NCBI GenBank assembly: GCA_011317545.1
Contig: WUJK01000005.1
Span: 2,108,001 to 2,172,000 of the forward strand
Reading direction: 5' to 3'
From: Coniella vitis
Taxonomy: Eukaryota; Ascomycota; Sordariomycetes; Diaporthales; Schizoparmaceae
DNA: 64,000 bases
This document shows, one piece after another, positions 37,987-51,949 of the stretch; position 1 is the first letter of the stretch; each line of letters starts with the position of its first letter. The notes below the pieces were generated by a model. It had not been told where the DNA came from, searched no databases, and worked only from the letters and a program-made list of their open reading frames with translations. Made by a program: the position numbers and the translations under genes.

Positions 37987-38809
37987 GTTGAAGGGAATGC
38001 GAGAGAAGAGGTGGATGGAGTGCAGGATTTACATTGTGATGAACGGGCGACATGTCGAGACTATATACGCCGCCAGCAGACGACACGATACCACGGCCTG
38101 CTAGCTCTGGTCGCAACCATCGTGAAGTTGGCCAACCCGGCGACCACCAGTGGATGACGCCCATCCCGGCTTCCAGACCCGATAAGGGCCAGCCATTGTG
38201 GATACAAGACGCAGTGGAAAGGAAAAAAAGACCAAGGGTCCTGTCCTTTGTGACACACAGGGCGCTCGTCCAACTGATTAGGAGCGCATGTGAAGCGTCA
38301 TTGTGCAGGCTCGACTGCAGAAAAAAAGGCCAACAATTGGGTGCCGATGCGCCCGTAGTGCCCGGTGCGGCCGGCGGATTGGTCGAGGCCCTGTTCCTTT
38401 GCTGCACAGCCGCAGATCTCGGCCGGTACTAGAGTCCATACTGCGAGGTCCAGTCTTTGTAAGCCAAGTGTGTTGTTGGGAACAAACATTTATTACACTG
38501 ATGATGCAGATATGTACACCGCAGAGGTATCACGGCAGCAAGACTAGTCTCTGACCGCTGGACATTGGACCCCTTGTCATTACCGGTGATGTCATCAAAT
38601 GTGCACCCCATGGGGGACATGCATTGTGCAACCTGCAGGAAAAGGTTTGGAAAGCGGATTCCGGTGGATTTCAACTGGGTCTGGCCGAGGCCTCCTCTGG
38701 CAGAGACTGTTGTTCAAATTGCGGTGCACAGTACCAGCCCACCGGGCAGTTTCAAGGGGCAATCGTCAAGGTCATGTCTATTCTGGTCAACAAACTACAT
38801 GTGCCGCCG
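37987..38809. other. Promoter region of the HAD gene and 3' flank of epsilon-COP
   Basis: No gene recognised. The two genes are in tandem on the minus strand, so this is one promoter plus one terminator region. Confidence 0.5.
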
Positions 38810-39825
38810 TTATGCCACCACCTTGGCACTAAACTTGGACGCCGCACTGTCAAATAGTTGGCTCTTGTTGTCGAGGTCTAGAATGAGCGAGTGTTTTGGT
38901 GCGGCTGCTTTGAGTTTTCTGCCCACCCTGTTAGTTGTGAAGTGATGCGGGATGGGAAAGGACATACGCGAGCAAGTCTTGGGGCTGCTTTCCAATAATG
39001 GCCTGCAACACGGCTGCGTTGGCAATTGCCTCGGCATACTGGGGATCCTTTTGCAGCGCTTGGTCCAGGGCTGCCTGTGCCTCCTCTGTCCGCCCCAGGT
39101 GCAGCTCGGCCACAGCCTGTGCCACGAGCGTTTGAGCGGATGAAGTGGCCGGCGCCTGTGCCAGCTCCTCAAAGACGTAGAATGCCTGCTGGTATCTTTC
39201 TCCGCCTAGCCTGAGGCCCACCCACGACTCGGCCAGGTTGACTAGAATGCTGTCTTGTGCCCATCGCCGCGCGGCCGTCACCTCCTTGACTGCAAGATCG
39301 TTGCGGTTTTGTTCCAGGTAGAGCTGGACAATGAGGGCCACGGCGTCGACTGTGGAGTGTTGGCAGTTTTTTTTTTTTTAGTTTTTGTTTGGAAGAAGGC
39401 GGAGGGGGACACCTACGATTACCCTGATGCCGTGCCAGCAGCGCCATGGCCTCGTCTGTCTTGCCAGCAGCGGCGAGCACCGTGCCGCCTAGCACCTGCA
39501 CAATGGCATTCTCTCCCACTGCATCGCCGCCGGACGCGAGCAGGTCCTCGATGGTCTTGACGGCCGCCTCGTCGTCTCCCAGGCTCTGCGTCGCCAGCGC
39601 CGACACGGCCACCAGCTCGGGCTCTTTTGTGTTCTTGGTTTCTTGGGCCACCTCCTGGGCTTGGCCTAGGGCGATGCGTGCGCGAAGCTGCAGAATGCGT
39701 GCGGCGGTGTGGTTTTCGGGCGAAAAGGACGACGGGTCAAAGTCTTGCAGGACGGATTCGTACTGGTATTGGTGGAAGGCGGCGTGGATGTTGATGAGCT
39801 CGCCCTCGGACGAGTAGGGATCCAT
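38810..39825 (-). CDS. SEC28: Coatomer subunit epsilon (epsilon-COP)
   Basis: Component of the COPI coat that stabilises alpha-COP and acts in Golgi-to-ER retrieval. Exons 39825-39417, 39349-38968 and 38918-38810 give 299 aa, usual for the family. It is an all-helical TPR-like solenoid: the N-terminal part has LINIHAAFHQYQYESVLQDFD and LLARHQGN, joined across intron 1 to LDAVALIVQLYLEQNRND. The middle has the family hallmark AQDSILVNLAESWVGLRLGGERYQQAFYVFEELAQ, and the last exon gives LLAKLKAAAPKHSLILDL ending in FSAKVVA. Intron 1 uses C|GTAGGT because this donor, unlike two nearby GTs, restores the family's HQGNL reading. Intron 2 uses the GGGCAG acceptor 7 bases after a CTAAC branch site. 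Cytosolic, no signal peptide. It is divergently arranged with the Osh3-type gene. Confidence 0.93.
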
Positions 39826-40533
39826 TTTGGTTGTAGTCTGTGGTGTTTGTTGTGGTGATGGGAGTCAGGGTGGCAGCTATGCTTACGGATACGTGGAGGC
39901 TACATAGTACATAGTACGAAGGGGCGCACGAGCCACCTGTTGGGGACATGCTGACATGTGCTAGCAGAGATGCCGTACAAATGTCTTTGAGCATGGCAGA
40001 GATGATTACTATTCCATAACATTGTTATTTCTGCATGTGACTCGATGATTAAGACTCTAGAATATCATCAACGTCAGATATGTGATTCTGGTAACAATGC
40101 TATGGACCTGGGGTGGTAGCCAGTCAAACAAGGGCTGCCACCATGTGCGGAAGGTGCAGTCACTAAGAAATGGCATCTGAGCAAGCTGTCGGACCCTAAC
40201 CCAGCCGGGGCCGAAGCGGCGCCGAGGTGACGGCGAGTCGTCAATTCGGATGAGTGAATTTGGGTACGAGACACGGCTCGTGATGCAAGGACAAGAGATG
40301 AGAGCCTGAATGTCCAAGGCCCATGACACGAGCGACTACAAAACGAGTGGAGATAATCATTCATCTGCACGACTGCGTACAATCCTCAATAATCTGAAAG
40401 CGATGTACGTAAGACGCCCTGGCCGCCGCTGACAGGGATGCAGCTGCCCCTGACCGCCCTTGCCGAGCTCCATTTACAGCACCGCGTCAGGGGCGCCGTG
40501 CCAGCCTCTCCCACAACACACACAACCACCATC
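39826..40533. promoter_or_regulatory. Divergent intergenic promoter region
   Basis: The 708 bp between the start codons of epsilon-COP (minus) and the Osh3-type gene (plus). It contains a CTACATAGTAC-type word repeated at 39899-39917. No open frame with coding character is present. Co-regulation is possible but not shown. Confidence 0.45.
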
Positions 40534-43457
40534 ATGGCCGGCATCGAACAGCTCGAGATCCACAGCAAGGTGTGTAGAACCCCGCGAGGTCCCAAGAGGG
40601 CGCTGACGTGGAGGGCCACAGTCTTATATTGTACGCTGGGTACATGTCGAGGACGGCCACACCATCTCGTGGAGCTTGCAGCCGCACAAAAAGTCCATGT
40701 AAGCAATGCCGTCCGAGAGTCGGCGTCAAGATCTAACGCCTGGACACCAGAAACTTTGGCATCGTCAAGCACCCAGGCAACAGCAGCGCGGGCCAGGCCG
40801 AAGTGACCGAGGGACTCGATGGCACCTCGGAGAGCAATAAACGGTCCCGCAAGGACGCGGGCAATGCACAGGAACAACTGGTCAAGAAGGGGTTTCTTGT
40901 GATTGACTGGCATGGAAAGTGCGAGGCCGACAAGGTGTCGATGGGGACCTACGACGTCGACTCGGGCCAGGGCGGCATGTTTGGGCTTATTTTGGACAAT
41001 ACCTTTTCCAAGCAGACCTCCAAGACGGCGACCTTTGTTCTCTTGACGTACCCGACGGGCGCGCCCCCGCAGACGGCGCGCAACCTGCCCAATCTACAAG
41101 CGAATCCGAGTGCGAGCGTCAGCAGGACGAGTTTGAGCCCTGGGCTGAAGCCGAGCGCGTTTGACTCGGTGGACTCGCTGCCGGCCAGCACAAAAACGAG
41201 AGCGCGGGCGACGTCGAATGCGCGCAGCGAGGCTTCGGGCACCATGGACCCCAAGAACCACCATACCGGGCTGTTGCTCAAGAGACGGCGCAAAAAGGGA
41301 CAGGGCTATGCGAGGCGTTTCTTTTCGCTCGACTTTGCCACGTGCACACTCTCCTATTATCATGATCGCAACTCGTCCGCGCTGCGAGGCGCTATTCCGC
41401 TCAGCCTGGCAGCCATTGCGGCCGACGAGTCCAGACGGGAGATTAGCATCGACTCGGGCGCCGAAATATGGCACCTCAGGGCGTCTAACGACAAGGACTT
41501 TGCCGAGTGGGCGCGCGCACTGGAAAAGGCCAGTCGTATTGCGCGGGGCCTGGAACCTACCCTGCAGGCCGAGCGCAAGCCGCTCAAACATCAAGTCACC
41601 AGGCACTCGATGCTCGCTCCACCAGACACACGACAAGAGGAGGATCGGGAGTGGCAGCAGGTGGAGGCGCTCGTGAGCCGCGTCGTGGGCACACGGGATG
41701 CGCTTCGGCGGCTGGTCAAGGACGCGGCCGCGACAAGACATGTGCCCCCGAACAGGCCGCATTTGTCTCCTGGCTCGCCACCTGTAGGAGAGGACAATGA
41801 CTACTTCAACACGCCTTCGGATAAGAGGTCGTTCTGGAAGAGGAAGTCCAGTGTTGCTTCGGGGCTGGCAGGCCCCAGTCCAGGCAGTGTGTCTACCGTC
41901 AATGGGTCAGAGGGCATGCATGAGCATTGCACTGCGCTACTCGCTGATTTGGACTCTGTCGTCACGGGGTTTTCCACGTTATTGTCCAACAGCAAGCGCA
42001 GACGGATGCCCGGCGTTTCCGACCCCAAGCGTATGAGCATGGAATCCACATCGACAGAAGAGTTTTTTGACGCCGAGGAAGCCGGTGATCACTCGCAGCT
42101 GCTCGTCATCGATCGGCGGAGCGATGATGGCTCCGAGGTCGACGAGACCGAGGTGCACGACGATTCGTCCGTGTCGAGCGTCGGCGATGATGATACGGTG
42201 CCGATTGAGGACCAAAGCGATCGGTTCCCTCTGAAACCCAAGTCGCTTGCGCCATTGCCCATCCTCACGGACGTCCAGCGACGCAGGGCTATCCCGCAGC
42301 CCAAGGTGATGCCGCCCAGTCTCATAGCCTTTGTACGCAAAAATGTCGGCAAAGATCTGTCCACCATTAGCATGCCCGTGTCGGCGAATGAGCCGACTTC
42401 GATGCTGCAGCGTGTGGCCGAGCAGGTCGAGTATGCGAACTTGTTGGATGTGGCCGCCAAGCAGGACAGTGCCAACCAGCGGATGCTCTACGTCGCCGCG
42501 TTTGCCGTCTCCCAGTTCAGCGGTGGTCGTGTCAAGGAGCGCTCCATCCGCAAGCCCTTTAATCCGCTGCTGGGGGAGACATTTGAGCTTGTACGCGGCG
42601 ACAAGGAAGTGCCCGGTGGCTTGCGTCTGCTCGTGGAAAAGGTGACGCACCGACCCGTGCAGCTGGCCATGCAGGTCGACTCGGCCTCTTGGTCTCTGTC
42701 GCAGTCGCCAGCCCCGGCGCAGAAATTCTGGGGCAAGTCTGCCGAGATTACGACCGAGGGCCGCGTCCGCATTGTGCTCCGGCTTGCCAATGGGGCAGAA
42801 GAGCGCTACAGCTGGAACATTGCGACCATGTTTTTGCGCAACGTGGTCATGGGAGAAAAGTACGTCGAGCCGGTTGGTGACATGTCGGTCGTGAACGAAG
42901 ACAGCGGCGCAAAGGCAGTCGTCGAGTTCCGCAGCAAGGGCATGTTTGGCGGCCGTAGCGAGGACGTCCATATTGTGACTTTTGATGGCGAGGGGCGCGA
43001 TACAAAGCTCGGCCTGTCGGGCAACTGGACCACATCGCTGCAGGTGGTCGAGGGTGGCAAGACCGGGGATGAGATTTGGCGCGTGGGAGACCTCGTGGAC
43101 AATGCGGCGGCAACTTTTGGGTTGACGCTATTTGCCGCGCAACTCAATGAAATCACCTCGCTGGAGCAGGGCAAGCTACCGCCCACCGACACGCGCCTGC
43201 GGCCGGACCAGAGACTGTGGGAGGATGGAAAGCTGGATGATGCCGAGGAAGCCAAGGTCAAGCTGGAGGAGGCGCAGCGGGCGAGGCGCAAGCAGCTGGA
43301 AGATGAGGGGGTCGAGTACAAGCCCAAGTGGTTTGTCAAGGTCGATACAGATGCCGAGGGGGAGCAAGTGTGGAAGCTCAAGGGCGGCAAGGATGGGTAT
43401 TGGGAGGAGCGGGCCAAGGGGCAGTGGGGGGGTGTGGAGTCTATTTTTGACGTATAG
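40534..43457 (+). CDS. OSH3: Oxysterol-binding protein, Osh3 type (GOLD-PH-FFAT-ORD)
   Basis: Lipid-transfer protein working at ER-plasma-membrane contacts. Exons 40534-40569, 40622-40698 and 40751-43457 give 939 aa, usual for fungal Osh3. The two tiny first exons encode the GOLD-domain start (MAGIEQLEIHSK, then SYIVRWVHVEDGHTISWSLQPHKKS). A PH domain is at about 206-305 (TGLLLKRRRKKGQGYARRFF...WARALEKA). A near-perfect FFAT motif EFFDAEE is at 475-481, flanked by Ser/Thr and acidic residues, for binding VAP/Scs2 on the ER. The lipid-binding ORD starts near 573, with NPLLGETFEL near 642 and the signature loop EKVTHRPV at 667-674. That loop departs from the canonical EQVSHHPP in the way Osh3 proteins do. 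The C-terminus has KFWGKSAEI, GMFGGRSEDV and a WRVGDL segment. No signal peptide or membrane helix. Confidence 0.93.
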
Positions 43458-44171
43458 TAGTGGTGTTTGTCTATAACAGGGGGGGTGATTCCCAGCGATA
43501 GAATACAAGATGGTAGACAGTTTTAGAATTTATCTTGCTTTATATTATGTTTTTGGATGTGTCGGTTGTGCTTATTGTTGAGCTGCGGCAGCTCTGCAAG
43601 TGCGTTGCTTTGGGATGAGTTACCCGTGATTTCTATCCGATTCGTATGGTGAACGGACGAGTGAGTGCTGTGTCTGACTTTTGTGTTTACCTCTCGGATG
43701 GTGAGCTCCTTTCACCAACCTGGAGTATAAGTGCTATCTTGGGATGTAGTTTGTTATCCTAGATGGATTTGCTAGCCTAGATTGAACCAGAACAGCAAAA
43801 AATGGTCGGTGGCAAGGCGAAAGTAACTCAGGCTAGTGTCATCTATAATGGCAGCAGATTCTTCTAGTCACCAGGACTTATAGCACACATGCGCTTTTAT
43901 GTATATTGACTTGTGCAGGAGACACTTGGTTGTAGTCAGGCAGCGCCAAATGGGAGACACCACACTCGGAATCACTTTGATTTAACTGACCGGCAAAAGG
44001 GGCCCCTTGGGGGCTCTGTGAAGGGAAGAAGCATAGTGTTCGAGAACCCAAGGCCAGTGCCGCAATATCTGCTATCCTAGATTAAATAGTCTCAAGATCC
44101 TACAACAATGGAGTTGTTATCCTAGAAATATATGGAGTGACCGATGCCTAGCGGACGGACGAGGTTAACCC

Positions 44172-44283
44172 GTTATCCCAAAACAATCAATAACCATAAT
44201 AGCATTAATACTGCATTGAATATTGAGCGGTTACAATGCGGCGATTCCTGGGAGACCAGTTACAACGCAAAAGCGAATACTTT
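44172..44283 (+). repeat. Degenerate direct repeat, copy A
   Basis: Shares with copy B, in the same order: a TATC start, CAAAA, AGCATT-ATACTGCATTG, ACTGAGCG/ATTGAGCG, GATTCCT or AATTCCT, GGAGACC, and AGCGAATACT or GGCGAATACT. Similarity is clear but interrupted by small indels. Origin unknown. Confidence 0.8.
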
Positions 44284-44352
44284 ATATATATATATATAGT
44301 ATCATGGCAGGAGAGAAGAAGTACCGGGTACTAGATAGCTAGAATAATAGTC

Positions 44353-44460
44353 TGCTATCTCAAAATAACAGCATTGATACTGCATTGCATACTGAGCGAT
44401 CACATGTGGTAATTCCTACGTAGGAGACCGGGCAGAAACGAAAAGGGCGAATACTATGTG
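44353..44460 (+). repeat. Degenerate direct repeat, copy B
   Basis: Second copy, offset from copy A by about 180 bp. Both are bordered by variants of CTGCTATCCTAGA, suggesting a longer decayed element. Confidence 0.8.
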
Positions 44461-45624
44461 TATAATCTGCTATCCTGAAATAAATGGTCACGACCGAGCC
44501 CTCCTCAACGGCCGGAAGCCGGCTAGAAATGGACACATATATTCATTCCCCGTCCCACTGCTTTTGGGTTATACGTGACACTGTTTTCTCCGATTCAGAC
44601 TTCCCACTACTCGTCCCGACTACCCCAGGAGTTGTCTTGATTGACTTCTCTTGTCTGTTATTAGCTGTTCAAAACAAGAATTCATTTACTTGTCAGAATA
44701 TCAACATCGGCTAGATATACAAGTGTCTTTTTATCCAAGCATAACAGACCATTCTGTTGACGCAGAGGCAAAGAACAGGCTCCCATCCTACATAGCAATT
44801 TGTATCATCCCTGAGGTAATCTTTTGCCGTCTTGAAAGCATTCAGTGTTGCTGTCTTAGAATAATGCCCAGTCTGCTGTTCTCAGATGGACCATCGCATC
44901 ACGGTGCCAGAATATACATTGCACGAATAGGTACTTGCACCTATGAGTTATACCTAGCAGCTATAACACGTTCGTGCGGCATCCGACGACAGACAATTAT
45001 TGATATCATTATCCTTATAATGTCAGGTAATCTTGCTATCCTAGGGTAACCTTTACATGTCATTACGGACCAACGTCCAATAAAAAGCGGAAAGCCATAC
45101 AATCTGTCGGGGGATTCACTCTTGAGAAGAGTTTGGGTTATACTCGCTCTGTTGTATTTGTACCTGCGTAGTATGACTCGAATACCGATATTCACCTGTA
45201 TTTCTCATGTACTTGGACTTGGACGTAAACAACACATTCAGTTTACTAGGTTTCTCTTTGAAGTACAGGTTTCCCACTCATACGATAAATAGCCCCAGAT
45301 GAAGGCTGCTGTATAGTATAACCCTGATTCTAGGACTTGTATCTATCTATAAACAGGATACAACGTAGTGATCTAGGACAGCACACAGCCCATATTAAAA
45401 GCAACGAACTACATCTGGGATACCGTAACAATTTAGCAGATCGGCAAGATTGATATATTCAATAACAAACAACATCCGAATACAAACAATGTTGTCAGTA
45501 TTCCGCGATGACAGCAACAGCAATATATACACATAAGCAAAACTTATAGCCATTGTTAGAAAAAGGACAAAAGAAAACACAACCCTCCAACCATTCCATT
45601 CCAAAACCTCACCATCCCACCGCA

Positions 45625-45625
<1 letters not shown>

Positions 45626-45661
<36 letters not shown>
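45626..45661. repeat. (AC)18 microsatellite
   Basis: Perfect dinucleotide tract ending 11 bp past the cellobiohydrolase stop codon, so probably in its 3' UTR. Confidence 0.95.
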
Positions 45662-45671
45662 CCACATACCC

Positions 45672-47825
<2,154 letters not shown>

Positions 47826-47906
47826 TGTAAAGACTTTGCGGATCATGCTGGCCGAGCGAAAGAACAAAAAAAGAAGAAAAGAAAACGAAACGCTCTCAGC
47901 CCTCCC

Positions 47907-47914
47907 TTTATATA
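47907..47914 (-). promoter_or_regulatory. TATA box of the GH6 gene
   Basis: TATATAAA on the minus strand, about 82 bp before the preferred ATG. Position and perfect match make it a good core-promoter candidate. Confidence 0.6.
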
Positions 47915-48779
47915 CACCAGCCCTCAACAGACTGTCGGGCTGGCGGCCCTCAAGATCAACTGTCGGTATCAGACTTTGGTTGGAGGTCGTCAACCACGGA
48001 GGCAAGAGACCGCTGCTTTTGGGCAAGGTGGCGCTCGACGGAGCACGTGGGCCTCTGCACCGCACCCCCATATCAAGCCTCGACATTGACTGGCATGGCA
48101 CTTGGTTTTTTTCTTTTTTCCACAGACTGTCGTGACCAACCACGGCGGCCCGACAGGACCAAAAAAGGCAATTCGCCAAGCCCACATGTGGCTGGCGGCG
48201 TGGTCCAACGCGTCTCGGAGCGTGGCCTCCGCGGTCCGCCAGCCATGGTTTGGATAGACAACAGCCGTGCCATGCCTATTCAGTGACGGACTCATTGCAT
48301 CCACCTTTCCAATGTCTCGACGGCCTGTGGCTGCCGGGTGATGAGCAATCATACAGCCGAATCAAACACCGATAATCAGAGGATAAACTACCGCCCAAAG
48401 GGTAATAAATGGGAGTGCATTAGAACAATCATAGGCAGCCAAGTAAAACATGAATAACTTGGCAGAAAGAAATGACAAAAACTGTAGCAGGCTGATACAG
48501 GTTTGGAGATGGGTAGCTACAAGAGAGCCACATTCAACAAACCATCAATAACCAGCGAGAAGGGATAAACAAAAACTGCGCTCCAAGGCTGATGAATCGT
48601 CGTGCCATACTATAACAGTCATATCCAGTCCAAAACATCAATAACCGGCGACAGGATGCGATAGAGAATGCAGCCACCTATCATGCAAAAGCTCACCCAC
48701 TGATATGTGCCCACCAGCCGTGTCACAAATCATGTAGCCAGCCCCCCCCCCGGGGGGCGGCCCCCAGTCAACGGCATCC
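47915..48779. other. GH6 upstream region
   Basis: No gene recognised in about 860 bp. A near-palindromic C11G6-type GC block sits at 48738-48756, close to the end of the next gene. Regulatory sites for cellulase activators or CreA were not resolved because the consensus motifs are too short to be decisive by eye. Confidence 0.45.
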
Positions 48780-49676
48780 TCATTTGGACCGCTTCCTCCT
48801 CTCCATCCGATCGGCAAAATAACTGCCCAGAATCTCAGCCGGCTCCTTCTTGCCTGGCACCGGTGGAGGCGGAGTGGACATGGGACTCTGCAAGGCGCCC
48901 ATGGCAGCAGCTCCCAGCGCGGCACGAGCAACCTTTGCGCCCGCATTGCGCGTGCCTACCGCGCCCACAGCAGCAGTGGCACCCGCTTGAAAAGCAGCCG
49001 TTGCCGCCGCCGTAAAGCGCGGGTCGTTGAGAAAGGAAAAGCTGCTCCTCTTGGGTTTCGAGGGGCGGCCAGCTGCGGTGGGTGGCGGGGCAGTCTGGCT
49101 GTGGGACAGGGATGGCCGACGGGGTTTGGCCGTGGCAGATGTGTGAGCTCCTTTGCCATGGCCATGCCTCTCACGGTCCGTATATCTCTCACGGTCTGCA
49201 TGTCTCTCACGATCTGCATGTCTCTCACGACCTCCATCCCTCCCACGACCCCCCTCCCTCTCGCGGACCCCATGCCTTGTTGAGCGAGGCTCTTCCCCAC
49301 GGCGACGGTCATCCACACGTCTCGGTGGAGAGGCAGACATGGAATATCGGCGGCGGCGCGTGCTGGCTCCCTCCCGCCCAACATCCGCATTCATCGGTGG
49401 TCTGCGAGGCCGGCCACGCCCACGGTCGGCGCGCGGGGCATAGCGAGCCTCTGTCGAGCCGCCAAGGCGTGCATCGTCCCCACCAGACGGCGGCGTCAGA
49501 GGCCGGCGCGCGGACTCGACCGAGGGCTCTGGGCTCGGCATCGACTGCGTGGACTTGGGCACATATGGATTGGTTCGATTGCGGAGCATCTTGTCGTCTG
49601 CTTCGATATATTCATAGTGGCCGTCGAGCCAGTCGTGCACATGCGTCTGAGCGCGCCTGGCAGATGGGCGTGCCAT
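48780..49676 (-). CDS. Hypothetical Arg-rich protein with DRERHA-type repeats
   Basis: Single-exon frame of 298 aa, function unknown. The N-terminus is compact (VHDWLDGHYEYIEADDKMLRNRTNPY) and probably the conserved part. A long disordered middle is rich in Arg, Ser, Pro and Gly. It includes four tandem RERHADRERHAD-like units around 149-170, generated by matching DNA repeats at about 49165-49240. Near the C-terminus is an Ala/Gly-rich, weakly hydrophobic segment (FTAAATAAFQAGATAAVGAVG and ARAALGAAAMGAL) resembling a glycine-zipper pair, then a Pro run and a basic end (MERRKRSK). No signal peptide. The combination suggests a nuclear or chromatin/RNA-associated or membrane-perturbing protein, but nothing in the sequence decides this. 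Confidence 0.65.
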   Translation of the reverse strand: MARPSARRAQTHVHDWLDGHYEYIEADDKMLRNRTNPYVPKSTQSMPSPEPSVESARRPLTPPSGGDDARLGGSTEARYAPRADRGRGRPRRPPMNADVGREGASTRRRRYSMSASPPRRVDDRRRGEEPRSTRHGVREREGGRGRDGGRERHADRERHADRERYTDRERHGHGKGAHTSATAKPRRPSLSHSQTAPPPTAAGRPSKPKRSSFSFLNDPRFTAAATAAFQAGATAAVGAVGTRNAGAKVARAALGAAAMGALQSPMSTPPPPVPGKKEPAEILGSYFADRMERRKRSK

Positions 49677-50343
49677 AGCTTATAATTTATTGTCGTGGCC
49701 GGCAAGCGCAGTTTCTCTAGTAGGCAAAATCTGTCAAAAAGTCCAAACTGCACGCTCGAGAATGACGGGAGAAAAAGGCAGAACAAAAAGAGCACATGAC
49801 GCCGGGCCCGGATCGGGCCTGTCAGGGCAGTGATCTGCCTCGGCGTCGACAGCAGCTTGGCCACGGCGGGGTATGCTCGCCACCCTGCGCCGCCATGAAA
49901 TCATAAAACCAGCCCTGGCGCCGCCATTCGACACTGGCCATACTCACGAGGTTTGTTCGGACACTCGACGCATGCACAGCTTCGCCCGTCCACCCACAAC
50001 AGGAGCCACGTCGGCGGTGCTCTTGCCACTCTGCTGTTGCAGCCAGCCCTGGCTACACAACCGCAGCACGCCTGTGCTCTCTGGTGGTGCCACGGTGCCG
50101 TCCATCGTCCCAAATGACGGTTGGGCAATAGTCAACCAACGTCCTGCGGGGTGCCGTCATGGGCACTGCAAATATTCGACTAGTCTTGATGTCTTGTAGA
50201 GAAAAGCTGCCACAAAATAAAGGAAAATAAGAAAAAGGCCCGTCTTTGCGCCAGACCACCCCAAACCAGCGAGTGCCCATGAAGCACAAACTACATAGTA
50301 CAAAGCAAGCGCCCCGCCCAAACTAGTCTTGGGACAACACAAA
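49677..50343. other. Intergenic between tandem minus-strand genes
   Basis: Promoter of the Arg-rich protein gene and 3' flank of the GT8-like gene. No gene recognised. A CTACATAGTA word is at 50291-50300. Confidence 0.5.
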
Positions 50344-51549
50344 TCAATACCCTGCAAGTCCATCCTGCTTTCTGAGCTCCTCAAATTGCGGGCTTTCATA
50401 CAACGCCAGTAGCTCATCCCAGCCATCCCGAAAAATATCCTTCAACCACAAGGGCTTGTCTGCCCCCAGTTTCCACAGCTTCTCGTGCACAATGCGAAGC
50501 AAACCTTGCTCGTCCTCTTGGGGAAAATACCCGTGGTACTCGCGGGCAAAGTAGCTCACAGGAAACGGGCCCGATGGGGAAAAGGCGTAGCCGAGAAAGG
50601 CCTGCTCGGCCATTTTATTGTCAAACTTGGTCGTGTCCTGGCTCTCGCGCAGCAGACGCTGGTGCATGTACTTGTTGGGTTCCAGCACAATAGCACCCAC
50701 ATTCACCTCGTCAATGGGGCCCTGGCCGGCATAGACGTAGTCACAGATTTCCGCCTCGTGGACCCGGTCTTGCGGTGGCAGGAGCTCGGCTTTGCACCGC
50801 TGACGGGGCGAGATGCTCGGGCCAAAGATGGCGTCAATGTTTTGCACGGGGAAGGCGTCCAAGTCGAGAAAGAGAATGCGCGCAAAATCAGTCTGCCCCC
50901 AAATGTTGAGCTTGCTAAAGAGGTCCTTCCAGCGGGCAAAGGGAAACATGGACCCGTCCTCGCTTGCGGGGGGGTCCCACGGAACCAGCTCCAGCTCGCG
51001 CACAATGGCGCCCTGGGCTTGCAGAATGTCGCGCTGTTCTTGCGGGATAAAAGGCGCGACAAAAACGACAATGGGGTGCGAGGCCGAGCGGGACTTGGGC
51101 GCCCAGAGAAGCCGGTAGATGAGCTGCTGCGCCGACATAAAGTAGGGATCGTAGATGGAATTGTTGCGCGTCGCCAAATACGTGGCAAAGGCCATCTGGC
51201 CGGCGCCCTGGTCGTTGTGCGCAGCGTACCTCTTCAGCTGGGCCACGTCGATGCGGGGTTGGCTGTATTCGACAAGATCCTCTTGGAACGGGTACTTGTC
51301 TTGGTTGAAGTGGCCGTCTTCGTGTGCGCCATTTGCAGAAGCAATGGGCACCTGGATGTGGGCCGCTTTGCCGCCAGACTCGTACTCGAGACCCGACAGG
51401 CTCAAGACGGTCGAGTGGTAGTAGAGAACCAAGGCCGTGGCCAATGCAGCCACGACAATCCTTCCTGGGCGCGACACCTGTGGCAGAAAAGGGTGTCAGC
51501 TCACATTAAAAACAAAAAAAAAAAGGAGGCGCTGCGCCAAACTCACCAT
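50344..51549 (-). CDS. Golgi type II glycosyltransferase, GT8/glycogenin-like
   Basis: Predicted nucleotide-sugar glycosyltransferase of the GT8 group, like fungal Gnt1-type Golgi enzymes; donor and acceptor unknown. The coding exons are 51549-51547 (only ATG) and 51477-50344, total 378 aa. The second exon begins GTG TCG and contains no ATG for about 95 codons, yet encodes the type II signal anchor at about 8-23 (IVVAALATALVLYY). The 5' exon is therefore required; the intron is ATG|GTGAGT ... CCACAG|GTG, 69 bp. A lumenal stem follows, then the catalytic core: ATYLATRNNSIYDPYF, VFVAPFIPQEQRDIL, and the metal-binding DxD as FLDLDAF at 205-210 (Asp206/Asp208). Later come EVNVGAIVLEPN and AEQAFLGYAF, typical of GT8. 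Next to an M50B-like membrane peptidase on the same strand, with no other link. Confidence 0.85.
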
Positions 51550-51949
51550 GATGGCGCACCGGTAGCCAAACGCAGACGCTGCAAAGGTTGTGCCTGACAG
51601 TGATGGACGGGGAAAAGGAAAAAAAAAAAGGAGATTAAGTCCAGTTACTACAGTACGCCCCAGTAGTTTACAGCCATTAACCTTTTCCGAGCCATCCATT
51701 TTGGTGCTAGATTCCAATTTCCCATAGGCTGCACGGGGGAGCCAAGACTACATAGTACCTGCTGCATTGGGAAGCCCCTGGACCAGTAATCTGTGGCAGC
51801 CGTCAAGGCACGTGGCCACAAAACACTGTCTTGCCCCGGGCCTTGAACCCGAGTCTGGCAGTAGGCAAGCGGGACCCCCGCTCCTGCTGTTTCACATGCC
51901 AGGGCGCTCGGACAGTGATAGTGATGCCAGAGAACCCCCCCCAAACAAA

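Larger units (their letters stand above)
43458..45671. other. AT-rich gene-free island with degenerate repeats
   Basis: Noticeably AT-richer than its flanks, without coding frames. It contains two diverged direct repeats of about 110 bp (44172-44283 and 44353-44460), several isolated TATCCTAGA-type words and (AC)18 at its right edge. See the repeat entries. Confidence 0.7.
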